From the NCBI GenBank assembly GCA_009746045.1, contig RPFO01000089.1, positions 741,958-773,983 on the forward strand: DNA of 32,026 nucleotides, in the 5' to 3' direction. Within the stretch, counting starts at the first letter, position 1, and the number at the start of each line of letters is the position of its first letter. Of the stretch, positions 8,882-18,267 are shown in pieces. Position numbers and translations under genes: made by a program. Under the pieces are notes generated by a model. It saw only the letters and a program-made list of their open reading frames with translations. It was not told the DNA's origin and made no database searches. This DNA comes from Mesostigma viride (lineage: Eukaryota; Streptophyta; Mesostigmatophyceae; Mesostigmatales; Mesostigmataceae).

Positions 8882-11800
8882 ATGTCCAACGGATCAACGC
8901 AGTTTTTGGATGGGCAATCTTTTCCCGGCCAACAATCGGGTCCCGCTTCGTCAACGGTGCTCGATGGGGATAATGCGCCTTCCGCCGAAGGGAAGCTTAC
9001 CGTGGAAAGGCTGGCGCAAGCGATGCAAGAAGCCGAGGACAAACTAGATGCTGCGTTTGCCTCTTCAGAAATGCTAAATCGTAGCCTGGCTGAGAAACGG
9101 CGCACACGCACGTTTAAGCTACGCGACATGCTCGATGCGAGGGAGCGCGAGAACGAAGCCCTACGAGCAACCCTGCTGGCGACGCGCCGAACCCTGGACG
9201 CGCGGATCGAGCACGCCTTTGCTGCGCTGGCCGAAAGGGAAAACCAGCTGATGCAAGCCAGGGATACAATAATCGCAGAGCAGGTAACAGATTCTTCTCT
9301 CTCTATTTGCGTGCTTAGCACAATGAATAATGGGCACCAATGCCCCTTCGATCTTGGTACCCTGTGTGCATGAGCCTGGATTACGTAGACTCGCATGATA
9401 GCTTGCATTTCTAGCAGCCTGTGTGATCTGGACTTCATCATCGCCCTCAGCACCTTCTTATCATGAGCTCTATACTGGCACAACAAGAATTAATTATCAC
9501 CGGCACAAATTCTCGCTCACCATCGTATCGTTCCCCTGGAAGCTTGGCTACCATATTCTGAAGGCAATTTCCCTGTTAATGAACCATGATCATTAAATGC
9601 CAGCCGCGCTTATTAGTATATTGAACCCTACCCAGTCGCAGGGACGTGGCTTATCGCGCACCCTTCCTGTCCAGCGAGGCTGCCTTGCCGAACAGCACCC
9701 CCCCCTCCTCACAATTGCTTTGCCAGAGCAAGTATCTTCCACCATCTTGGAAGGTACCTATTTAACCAAGGCTTGTACCTCGTGACCACCCTTCCAAAGG
9801 AGGCACATGAATGGATGGATGCATGGATGGATGGGCGGGTGGGTGGGTGGGTGGGCGGGTGGGTGGGTGGGTGGGCGGGTGGGTGGGTGGGCGGGTGGTT
9901 GGTTGGTTGGTTGGTTGGTTGGTTGGTTGGTTGGTTGGTTGGTTGGTTGGTTGGTTGGTTGGTTGGTTGGTTGGTTGGTTGGTTGGTTGGTTGGTTGGTT
10001 GGTTGGTTGGTTGGGTGGGTGGGTGGGTGGGTGGGTGGGTGGGTGGATGGATGGATCGGAATTATTTTGTAGAATTCCGGTTTGTTCATTGTTTATGGAC
10101 GGATGGATGGACGGACGGAGGGAGGGAGGGAGGGAGGGAGGGAGGGAGGGAGGGAGGGAGGGAGGGAGGGAGGGAGGGAGGGAGGGAGGGAGGGAGGGAG
10201 GGAGGGAGGGAGGGAGGGAGGGAGGGAGGGAGAGAATGATGGACAGATGGATGGATGGATGGATGGATGGATGGATGGATGGATGGATGGATGGATGGAT
10301 GGATGGATGGATGGATGGATGGATGGATGGATGGATGGATGGATGGATGGATGGATGGATGGATGGATGGATGGATGGATGGATGGATGGATGGATGGAT
10401 GGATGGATGGATGGATGGATGGATGGAAGGATGGAAGGATGGATGGATGGATGGATGGATGGATGGATGGATGGATGGATGGATGGATGGATGGATGGAT
10501 GGATGGATGGATGGATGGATGGATGGATGGATGGATGGATGGATGGATGGATGGATGGATGGATGGATGGATGGATGGATGGATGGATGCACGGATGGAC
10601 GGACGGATGGATGGATGGAAGGATGGACGGACGGATGGATGGATGGAAGGATGGACGGATCAATGGGTGAGTGAATGAATTAATCGATTCCACCAACCCA
10701 CCATTGTGCTGCAATCATCCCTGTGCTGCACCCCACCGGCAGGAAGACAAAGCCGCTCTGATCAGCCAACAAGCGGAGCTGGAAGCGCACCTCCAGGCAG
10801 AGGTGGAGGAAAACACGCGTCTGGCAAACGAGAATGGCCGGCTGTCTGCTGAGCTGCAGCAGCTGAGGGAGGAGCTGCAGCAGCGGCTGGAGGGGCCGTG
10901 TGTGCAGTGCTACGCGCGGCGCAGCATGGAGCATTATGGCACCGTGCAGGCGTATGTGGAGCAGCTCAGGAAGCGGATCATGGAGGAGAGGAATGGGAGG
11001 AAGGTGGGTGCCATGGATAAAATAAATATGGATATGGACATGTTGGATTTTGAGGAAGGTATAATTTGTAGGAAGGTGAGGAAATAATATAGGGGAGGAG
11101 AGAAACGGAGGGAAGGTGAGGACAAGATTAGTAAATGAGAGGAATGGTCGCAAGGTGGGTCCCCTGGGCTGCTTTATGGGATTGTGTAGGAAGGTATAGG
11201 AAGCGTATCACATTATGAATAATTGCCTATACCACAATGTATCGTTGCCTAACATCACAACCCCTCCACACCAGGCAGTGGAGGCGGCTCTGAAAGCCCA
11301 GCGCGCGCAAGAGAGGGAGACGCACACACTCTTCATGTCGCTGCGCGACCTCATCCTGTCAGGGATGGCGTCAGAGGGGACCAACTGGGCGCGGCCCAGG
11401 GTGCACAGCGACTGGGACAAGCACCGCGGCGGCAGCAGAGACCTGGACCCTGGCGCGGCGGAGCCGGACGCTGACCTGGCGCGGGAGCTGGGGGAGGTGA
11501 AGAGGAGGCAGAGGGAGACGCGGGAGGTGCTTCGCAAGCTGCTGGCGCGGACAGACCAGCCGGAAGGCGGGCCTGCTCGGGCGGATGAGGTAGGGCGGGC
11601 TTGTAAAGCTCCCAGTTCAGGGGTTAGGATGGTGGAAAGCTCGCGGAAGCGGAGGCCGTGTGTGTATCTTATCCACATCCTTATGACATCCCAGTGGCGT
11701 GACAGCCTGGTCACGGGGGAGTTACAGGGAGTTTGAATTATGGAGGGTGGTTAGGAATCTTAACAGCCATGCCAAAGGGTTGTTAGTCATTCGGGCCATC

Positions 11801-12246
11801 TGTGCAGGAACCAAATGAGACCTAGCATGGCAACAGGATATGGGCAAGGATGACTTGTTGCTGTGGACTCATTTCAGCACCCCATGCATGCACGGTGCTT
11901 TTGGCTGCCTGGCTATGCGCAGCCTGCGATGAAACGTCCTAATTTCACCACTTGCAAATGATGAAGACTGTTATTGATTGACTCATAAATGCCCGTGCTG
12001 GGCTTTGCCTCTTTGCTGTGCGTGCAGTGTGGCCGGTTCTGCCATTGCACCACCAAGCGGGGCTCCCCCTGCCACTGGTGCAAAGGGACGTGCACAATCT
12101 GCCAGGGTGAATCCAGTGGATACCACCCAGGCCGCCTCAGCAAGCGCGGGTTCTTTACGTGCTGCGGGGCCAAACCGCGGGTCGGTGTGAACCATTACTG
12201 CCACTGGAACCATGCGTCGTGCGACGGGGGGAACCGGAGTACGTGA
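8882..12246 (+). CDS. four-exon gene, coiled-coil protein with Cys/His-rich C-terminus
   Basis: Proposed exons are 8882-9283, 10743-11003, 11275-11589 and 12028-12246 (TGA), about 398 residues. All three introns are GT-AG (CAG/GTAACA, AAG/GTGGGT, GAG/GTAGGG donors; GGCAG, ACCAG and TGCAG acceptors) and all junctions are phase 0, so the exons join without a frame break. Exons 1-3 are rich in Glu, Ala, Arg, Gln and Leu with heptad-like spacing and read as coiled coil. Exon 2 adds CVQC. Exon 4 is a compact Cys/His-rich module. I do not recognise the family. The start ATG at 8882 is the first Met of the open frame; a further upstream exon cannot be excluded. Function unknown; a scaffold or zinc-dependent binding protein is only a guess. 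Confidence 0.72.
9811..10666 (+). repeat. GGNN tetranucleotide array in intron 1, block-structured
   Basis: About 855 bp, almost entirely 4-bp units, arranged in homogeneous blocks: GGGT with GGGC variants (9829-9896), GGTT (9897-10012), GGGT (10013-10046), a unique break at about 10055-10095, GGAC/GGAT (10096-10116), GGGA (10117-10232), GGAT (10247-10425), a short GGAA variant, GGAT again (about 10440-10590), then mixed GGAC/GGAT/GGAA. The G-rich strand is the transcribed-RNA strand of the gene. The GGGT and GGGA blocks can form G-quadruplexes. Long repetitive open frames on both strands here are artefacts. Confidence 0.95.
12028..12246 (+). other. exon 4: Cys/His-rich module
   Basis: The 72-residue terminal exon begins CGRFCHC and continues with [12 protein letters not shown], then [16 protein letters not shown] and [11 protein letters not shown]. 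Spaced CxxC and CxC pairs plus His suggest at least two zinc sites. The HPG...FTCC...C...H part recalls CHORD-like zinc modules, but the spacing is not exact and I do not assign it. The module occupies one phase-0 exon and could be shuffled as a unit. Confidence 0.6.
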
Positions 12247-13156
12247 CTAAACAATCTCGCCTTTCGCAACCGCTGCTCATGAATACCAGGGATGCCTAGG
12301 AGTACTGCTATCCTGCTGTCCTTTGTCGAATAGGCCGATTCTCAATTATATCATGTATCTGTCTCCACTGTTAGTGGATTCACCTGGGCACCTGGGGGCG
12401 CAGTTTGATCGTCATCGTGCTCCCTGGCCCACTCGCGGTCTTCACGGACATGTGATGGCAGCTGCCACCATTGCCCCACCATACCTATGCCGCAGCTTGT
12501 CCACCGAATGGGGCATGGCCATTTTGGATTTTCACTACGTTCAAGTATGAGCTGGTGCCCCCATTGGTATCAATGAGACATATGCAACCAGCACATGCGC
12601 CAGAAATCTGGAAAATCGGGACCATGGTAGCTCGAGTCTGCTGTTATCTTATCCGCGATTGTCGTATCATCCAGGACGATGGAAATGAATGCTAGGTGGA
12701 AATGATCATGGAGGTGCCCCCAATGGTATATATGTTAATTTTATTTTAATTTAATGGCTGACATGACTGACATCTTGCTCCGCCGAACGCGGGCTGAACT
12801 TGCGGCGCAGCACGGTTAATAGGCTGAGGAGGGGGGACATACCCCCCCATTTTCCTACTTGAGCCCGCACACTTTTTTGCCGTCCAGCGTCGTCCGTCAT
12901 CAGCGGCAAAGTGAAAAATGGCTGAGCGTACACCTTTGCCAAAATAAGTCCGTCGGGGCGAAACGGAGTCCACGTTGGACGTGTGACACGTGGCATTTAT
13001 ACGCTAGATAGGTAGTCGGCACTGTCAGGACTTGTATCTGACGCCACCAAGATCACTCCTAGTCTCACCACGTGTCCTATAATTACCGTAGTATTAATTA
13101 CCGTAGTACGTATATGTGCATTTGTACGTCCACGAGTGCCTCACTCCGGGATGTAA
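12247..13156. other. no gene seen
   Basis: Downstream of the spliced gene. Should include its 3' UTR. An AT-rich stretch at 12728-12755 loosely resembles the TTAA-type tails further right but has no associated hairpin. No motif-bearing open frame. Confidence 0.4.
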
Positions 13157-13474
13157 GCTAATTAATTAATTAATTAATTAGGAACATAACTCCGTTGGGA
13201 GTATATGTAGCACATAGCCCAGAGAAGGGGCATATGGCCTATAATACATTCTAAGTTACTTCCTGCAAGGATGGGAATGTAAACAACACTTGCTCTAGGT
13301 GCACTAGGGCACCTGCACCACCCAGAGTCTCGGGCAACTCCCAGCTAAGGGGAGCCCGTCATAGGTGGGGAAGATCAGCATAGCTATACAAGAGCTAGAG
13401 CGTGGCATCTCAGCAGAGAGTAGCTCTCTGCATGGGCACAGCTTAACTACATAAACTAGGCATCATCTGGGGTG
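13157..13474 (-). mobile_element. RTE-like retrotransposon 3'-UTR fragment, minus strand
   Basis: Read on the minus strand this is the last ~300 bp of the same 3' UTR that follows ORF1 at 14998-15317, ending in the conserved hairpin and a TTAA-type tail (13180-13157). Alignment by eye is good from the tail through TGTGCTACAT, GAGAAGGGGCATATGG and CAGCAGAGAG to CTGGGGTG. The fragment is interrupted at 13474 by two later insertions and resumes at 15894-15922 (GGCACATCATAGGCAC), matching the next part of the UTR. It is the oldest layer of the nest. Confidence 0.8.
13185..13207 (-). promoter_or_regulatory. 3'-terminal bulged hairpin, copy 1
   Basis: On the minus strand: lower stem CATA/TATG, one bulged T on the 5' side, upper stem ACTCC/GGAGT, loop CAAC. 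Four bases later the TTAA-type tail begins. Confidence 0.85.
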
Positions 13475-13507
13475 ATATAATTTTCCGAAGCTATAACGCA
13501 CTATACG

Positions 13508-14878
13508 ATGAGCAAACGCCTCTCGACGCAACGCAGCCTGGCGGCTGCGCTTAGCAATGAAAATACGTCTGCAGCCCCGGCCGCAGCTTCGCCAACCGGC
13601 CCAGAAGGCAGCGGCGCCACTAGCCAAGCTCTAGTGGTCGCCCAGCCCCCTGCTGCGCCCGCATCGCCAGCAGCGTCGCCCGAACCCAAGCGCAGTCGCC
13701 CTGACGGGCTGCTGGATGAGTACGACTTTGACGCCAGCCAGCCCGGCTATTTTGACAAGCTTACACCCGATCGCATCCTGGGCCATGTGTTTTTCGGGAC
13801 GCATGCCTCTCTTCTAGAACTGTGCAAGCAGCTTTCCCACCAAGATCGCCTTGTCAATGCCCGCCTCCAGAGGCGCAATTTCGGCAAAGACGTCCTCAAC
13901 GCACGGCGCCCCCACCTCCAGCAATTCGCCCTCTTTTCCCTCCTTGGACGCTCCATCGAGGAGCTTTGGCCCCCAAAGCCCCTCACCACCACCTTAACCG
14001 AATCCTCCATCCGCTCACTCCTCAAGGAGGCCCTCGAGCAGCACGTGGCCCCCATCGCTGCAGATGTGGCGGCCATGGGCAGCACGCTGGCTGCCGAGCT
14101 CCCCCTCCTCTCCACCATCTCCACCTCCACCTCCACTCTCCTCGCCTCCTCCACCGCCACCACCCCCACCTCCGCCGCCATCACCGCCCAGCTCCGTGAC
14201 ATCGACCAGCGTCTTAAGGACAACGCCATCGCTATCGAGGTCCTGCAGAACACCGCCGGCCTCACCGCCCAGGCGGTGAAGGACATTGCCGCCAAGCCAG
14301 CCCCTGCTGGCCTGGCCGGCGATGCTCCTCCCCTCACGACCTGGGCGGACATGCTTAAGCAGCACACCACCTCCACCACCTCCGCCGTCGCAGCACAGCT
14401 CCAGCGGCAGACGCTTGACCTCCGCGAGGAGGCCGAGCTCGCCAAGCGCAGCCTCAACGTCATTGTCAAGAATCTCAAGATGGAGGAAGGTGAGAATTCC
14501 GAGAAGCTTGCGCGTGCTTTTGAGAGAGAAATCCTTGATCGCATGGGCCTTACTGGTGAGATCGAGCTGGCCGCCCACCGCCTTCCCCGCGCGCGGGGTA
14601 AGGCAGGGCCGCCCCCGCTCCTCACCTTTAAGACCCCGGCGGACAAGATTTCTTTTCTCCGACGCCGCAAGCGGCTCGAGAAGACTCTCTTCACCCTTGA
14701 TGACGACTTGACCCTGGCGCAGCAACAACGGCGACGGGAGCTATGGCCGACCTACCTCCAGCTCCGGCAGACCAAGGCGGGGCAGCCGGTGTACTGGAAG
14801 GGGGCGGCCATCTACGTCGGCCACAAGCCCTGGCAGGCGACCCCCGCGGCCCCAGCGACTCCAGACGCCCCAGCTTAG
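13508..14878 (+). CDS. non-LTR retrotransposon ORF1 protein (RNA-binding), intact
   Basis: 456 residues. The N-terminus (1-85) is Ala/Pro/Ser-rich. A short conserved-looking block follows (PGYFDKLTPDRILGHVFFG, about 77-95). The middle (about 180-270) is Ala/Thr/Ser/Leu-rich and probably coiled coil. The C-terminal half has the layout of LINE ORF1 RNA-binding proteins: RSLNVIVKNL (about 313), LARAFEREIL, AHRLPRARGKAGPPPLLTF (an RRM-like fold), then LDDDLTLAQQQRRRELWP and PVYWKGAAIYVG. Such proteins coat element RNA as trimers and act as chaperones. The start fits: the inverted copy at 18361-19779 aligns to the same ATG position but has lost the codon. Family assignment is from motif pattern, not a search. 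Confidence 0.82.
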   Translation: MSKRLSTQRSLAAALSNENTSAAPAAASPTGPEGSGATSQALVVAQPPAAPASPAASPEPKRSRPDGLLDEYDFDASQPGYFDKLTPDRILGHVFFGTHASLLELCKQLSHQDRLVNARLQRRNFGKDVLNARRPHLQQFALFSLLGRSIEELWPPKPLTTTLTESSIRSLLKEALEQHVAPIAADVAAMGSTLAAELPLLSTISTSTSTLLASSTATTPTSAAITAQLRDIDQRLKDNAIAIEVLQNTAGLTAQAVKDIAAKPAPAGLAGDAPPLTTWADMLKQHTTSTTSAVAAQLQRQTLDLREEAELAKRSLNVIVKNLKMEEGENSEKLARAFEREILDRMGLTGEIELAAHRLPRARGKAGPPPLLTFKTPADKISFLRRRKRLEKTLFTLDDDLTLAQQQRRRELWPTYLQLRQTKAGQPVYWKGAAIYVGHKPWQATPAAPATPDAPA

Positions 14879-15318
14879 GGGAATACAGCAGTAGTAGTGT
14901 AGAATAGATAGACCGTGGCCATGTACATGTACGCCTCCTAGAGGCCCTATTCCAGCTAAGCCACGCGCTTTATTGAATCATGTACATGTGTGCCTATGAT
15001 GAGCCACACTCCAGACGATGCCTAGTTTTATTTAGTAATGCTGTGCCCATGCAGAGAGCTGCTCTCTGCTGAGATGCCACGCTCTAGTTTTTGTATAGCC
15101 ATGATGATCTTCCCCCTCACAGGCATGCTCCCCCCTTACCCGGGCATAGCGTGATAGACCATGAGGGTGCGGGTGCCCTGGTGCACCTAGAGCAGGGGTA
15201 GCTTACATTCCCACCCTTGCATGAAGTAGCCTAGAATGTATTAAAAGCCATATGCCCCTTCTCAGGGCTATGTGCTACATCTACTCCCGACGGAGTGATG
15301 TTGATAATTAATTAATTA
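14879..15318 (+). other. 3' UTR of the ORF1-only element
   Basis: No coding signal. The UTR matches, in inverse orientation, 13157-13474 over most of its length. Its start (14880-14965) also matches, inverted, 18268-18360 next to the second ORF1 copy. It ends in hairpin copy 2 and a TTAA-type tail. Confidence 0.8.
15278..15300 (+). promoter_or_regulatory. 3'-terminal bulged hairpin, copy 2
   Basis: Lower stem CATC/GATG, bulged T, upper stem ACTCC/GGAGT, loop CGAC. The tail starts five bases later. Confidence 0.85.
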
Positions 15319-15328
15319 ATCTGGGGTG

Positions 15329-15696
15329 TCCGCAATGAGGACCTGTACCAGGGCATGCCCTATATCACCAGCACAATTAAGCAACGCCGCCTGCAGCTAG
15401 TAGGGCACCTAGCTCGCACCAACCAGGTAGACACCTCACGTGGCCCCCCCGCAGGACTGCGACCAGCCCAGCCTGGCCGGCACCTCCTGACGTGGGCTGG
15501 GCCCAGTGATGTTAGACGCCGCAAGGCCCGCACCTTCAAAGAACAGCTAGTAGAGGACATGGGGGGCCTAGGCCTCTCCGTGATTTGGAAGAAGATGATG
15601 GACAAGGCCAAGTGGGCCCAGGTCATAGAGGACAACGAGCCCCCCCCAGTGGGGAAGCGCCCGCGTGTGCAATCCCACGGGAGGCACGCTAGATAG
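15329..15696 (+). pseudogene. ORF2 C-terminal fragment
   Basis: Reads NEDLYQGMPYI, IKQRRLQLVGHLARTNQVDT, PGRHLLTWAGP and PPPVGKRPR. It is colinear with the C-terminus of the longer ORF2 copy (LYHGMPRI, RQRRIAFVGHLARTSQVDT, GRHILTWPGP, APVGKPPPP at 22436-22790). The frame is open to its TAG at 15694-15696. All polymerase motifs are absent because of 5' truncation, so it encodes no enzyme. Confidence 0.85.
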
Positions 15697-15838
15697 CTCC
15701 CCTAGGGCAGCGTGCGGCTGCCTAGATAGATGTTGTAGTTAGAATGTTGTTAGATAGATGTAGTATGTAGCCAATGTAGATAGATTAGACCGGTAGGAAT
15801 GTGTGCACCCATCCATCCATCCATCGGGGTTAATGCTC

Positions 15839-15861
15839 CGTGACTCCCCAACGGGAGCACG
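15839..15861 (+). promoter_or_regulatory. 3'-terminal bulged hairpin, copy 3
   Basis: Lower stem CGTG/CACG, bulged A, upper stem CTCCC/GGGAG, loop CAAC. Five bases later the TTAA-type tail starts. An alternative pairing of upstream GCTCC with GGAGC is also possible in this subfamily. Confidence 0.8.
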
Positions 15862-15936
15862 AGTCTAATTAATTAATTAATTAATCTGGGGTGTGGCACA
15901 TCATAGGCACGCATGTACATGGTTAAGGGGACGCGG

Positions 15937-16012
15937 CCATCCATCCATCGGGGTTAATGCTCCGTGACTCCCCAACGGGAGCACGAGTCTAATTAATTAA
16001 TTAATTAATTAA
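15937..16012 (+). mobile_element. 76-bp retrotransposon 3'-end micro-insertion
   Basis: Consists of a CCAT run, the same 3' end as 15825-15883 with hairpin copy 4, and a longer TTAA-type tail. TTAAGGGGACGCGG occurs on both sides (15923-15936 and 16013-16026); the GGGGACGCGG part is unambiguous target duplication. This is an almost completely 5'-truncated insertion. Confidence 0.8.
15963..15985 (+). promoter_or_regulatory. 3'-terminal bulged hairpin, copy 4
   Basis: Sequence identical to copy 3, in the 76-bp insertion. Confidence 0.8.
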
Positions 16013-16026
16013 TTAAGGGGACGCGG

Positions 16027-18267
16027 CGCGCCGAATTTTTTCCGCGCCAAAAAATTCGCGGTACCAGCCGTACCGTGAAAAGTGGGTGCACGGTGCGCGC
16101 ACCCCTTGCGGAAGTGGCCATGGCGACTGCGTTTAGGCGAAACTAGCAATGTAAGGCTAGAGAAATGCAAAAAAAATGCTAGAATGTCGAATACGATGAT
16201 TTAATGATGTTGGTTTGTGGCGGCAAGTAGCTGATTTACAATATCGCTGCTTTCTTTTACTGCCATCGGCATGGGGGGTAAACTGCATTTTTTCGTCGCG
16301 CGGAATAAAATAGAATTCGTGATAGCGGCAGTAAATTCGCAGTTTTGGGGGGATTTTTGACCGCGAAGGATGAATTCGTATCGGTAGCATTGAATTCCAA
16401 ACCGAACTGGTGCTTTTTGCTACATTTTCGGCCGTTCTCGGTAAGTAATTCTTCAGGCCTCCGCAGTGCATGTCGGAACCTTCCATGGAAGAACGGCCGT
16501 TGTTGCGCGCCTGGGCGAGGGATCTGCGAGGGCAAGGTATAGATTTGCCGCGAATGTTCTGTGCTATCAGTTCTTTCTTCTATTAGCTCATCGTTCGAAG
16601 TTTTTTTCGTTCTTTTGGGCAGTTTCCGCCAGCTAGCTCGCCGTTGCTTGCCGTGGTGTTGTCGAATACCTGGCAGCTTTAGATTGTTTTCGTTGATTTC
16701 GTGGTCAAGGCCGCTTCAGTCGAAGCCTATTGCTTCTCGGGAAGGTTTAAGGTATTTCATGAAACGTGTTCTGGCAAGGATGTTGTGCGTATGGAAGCTT
16801 CTAGTTGTGTGAGAGTGACGCACCCTCTCTTCGCAGCGGCATCACAGCGCTCATGCGCTGGAGGCCCGCCAATGGTTTCTTTCCATTTTATCGTGCAGGG
16901 GAGGAAGTGTTTTATTGACCATCATGTTGGAGATATTGCATTTGTGTGACTGCATGTAGATAGCTGCCACCATTGGTTTATTTGAGCTGATATGATGATG
17001 TGAAAAGACTGCAATGTGCTGAGCCAACCATGGTTGACATGGTTGACTGCATGCAAGCTTTGTATGCCATGATCTCCTTGGTTCCTTGCCCTCCATCGTT
17101 CCAGTTTGTTGCCCATCTCAGGTAGGGCAGTTAAGGAGTCGCTGCAGTGTTGATTAGCTTGGTTGGCATAAACCTTAACACTCTAACCTGGGAGAAACAT
17201 AGAAAATGCTGATTAGGCATTTTAGTGCCATCATCATTATTGCTATTCACATGCTTATAAGTCTGGCCATGCTCGAGGGACGGTGAAGGGGTATGAGGTG
17301 TGTAGCCACCCATTTGTATTTCATAACATATTAAGCATGTATTTGATGCATGTTGGATGGCATGCAAAGTGTAATTGTGTATACTTGGTTACTGAGTGGT
17401 CCTTAGCGCCTTGTCAGGTGGTCGTCTAGGAAACCCATCAGTGCGTGCCACAGTGACCCCCGACCTTGAGCATGTGTCGTCATCAGTGAGCAAGAGTTAG
17501 AGGTGCTTTTGGTAATAGATTTGCTGAGTTCTTGGCATGAAGTTTACAAGGTAAGCTTGGGTTGAGTATAGTGTGTGCTCTCTTGGCATGTATGCCTAGC
17601 GATCGTGTTGCTATGCTTGCGCTGGCAAGGTTGGCCATGCCGAGGGCAGGTGAGGGCAGATGAGGTGCCTAGGCGTTTGCTTATGTTTTGTGATCGAGTA
17701 GGGCATGCTTTCAGGCTTTTTGGATGGAAAACATCATGCCTAAGTGGCCTTGTACAAAGAAAAACCTTCTTTAGCGGTCGTGCGAGTGGCATCAGCCAAA
17801 CGCAATAACTTGAGCTAGGGTTGTCCGATTTACCTCAAACTTGGACCGTGGCTTGGAACGCCCTTGCCGAAATTTAATAGTGCTTTTTGGCTTGATCTGA
17901 CAAGTTTATGAATTGTTTTATTTTTTTAAGTGAAAAAAATCGCGTTTTTGGCGCCACGGGCTATTTTTTGAACGGCGGTGTCCATATGCCCCATGTAAGT
18001 TGCTGTTTGCGATGTCCCAGGACGTTACTACGTGGCTTGTGCTTTTTGGGTCAAACTGTTTTGTGGATTGGCTGGGGCATAACCAGCCCTAGTTAGCGTC
18101 TTTTGCTATTTATAGCGCATTATTGGCGTATATATGGGGGTAGTACCCCTAAGAAGTGCATGGACAACTCACTAGAGATGTTATTTAGTGCCCCCAATCA
18201 TAACTTAGCATTGTGCAAATGAATTTCAAGTGATATTAGCATATGTCAATTTCAAGGGTTTTGAGGT
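16027..18267. other. 2.2 kb without a recognisable gene
   Basis: I find no family match on either strand. Open frames of up to about 109 codons on the minus strand (16157-16535) and 83 on the plus strand (16561-16812) lack motifs and overlap other frames. The stretch starts with a small inverted repeat, AATTTTTT...AAAAAATT (16034-16056), enclosing CCGCGCC. Much of 16550-18250 is T-rich and could be UTR or intron, but I cannot support exons. Confidence 0.4.

Larger units (their letters stand above)
13475..15318 (+). mobile_element. ORF1-only RTE-like retrotransposon insertion
   Basis: The insertion carries a short 5' leader, an intact ORF1 (13508-14878), a 440-bp 3' UTR, the conserved hairpin (15278-15300) and a TTAA-type tail. 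It is flanked by ATCTGGGGTG at 13465-13474 and 15319-15328, at least 8 bp of which is unambiguous target duplication. No ORF2 sequence is present between ORF1 and the 3' end, so it must have been copied by a reverse transcriptase supplied in trans. It landed inside the minus-strand 3'-UTR fragment, which is why it appears to sit between long inverted repeats. Confidence 0.8.
15329..15883 (+). mobile_element. 5'-truncated RTE-like ORF2 tail insertion
   Basis: Begins directly after ATCTGGGGTG (15319-15328) within ORF2 and ends in a TTAA-type tail followed by ATCTGGGGTG (15884-15893). The target duplication therefore matches the one used by the ORF1-only element. It contains the last ~120 codons of ORF2 and a 3' UTR with a CCAT run and hairpin copy 3. 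Confidence 0.8.

Noticed and set aside
9758-10714. Long frames of repeated HPSI, MDGW, GREG and NQPT units (up to 318 codons)
   Set aside because: A 4-bp repeat is open in many frames by chance. The array lies in a predicted intron with clear flanking splice sites.
12553-12730. GGTGCCCCCATTGGTAT and GGTGCCCCCAATGGTAT, 160 bp apart
   Set aside because: Two short near-copies with no further structure; not enough to call an element.
13747-14694. 315-codon minus-strand frame opposite ORF1
   Set aside because: Arg/Ser-rich shadow of the GC-rich ORF1; the plus-strand frame carries the family motifs.
13157-15318. ORF1 flanked by ~310-bp inverted repeats, like a DNA transposon with TTAA target sites
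   Set aside because: The left repeat is a minus-strand copy of the 3' UTR that continues at 15894 beyond the insertion, and the true junctions carry ATCTGGGGTG duplications. The inverted look comes from insertion into an inverted relative.
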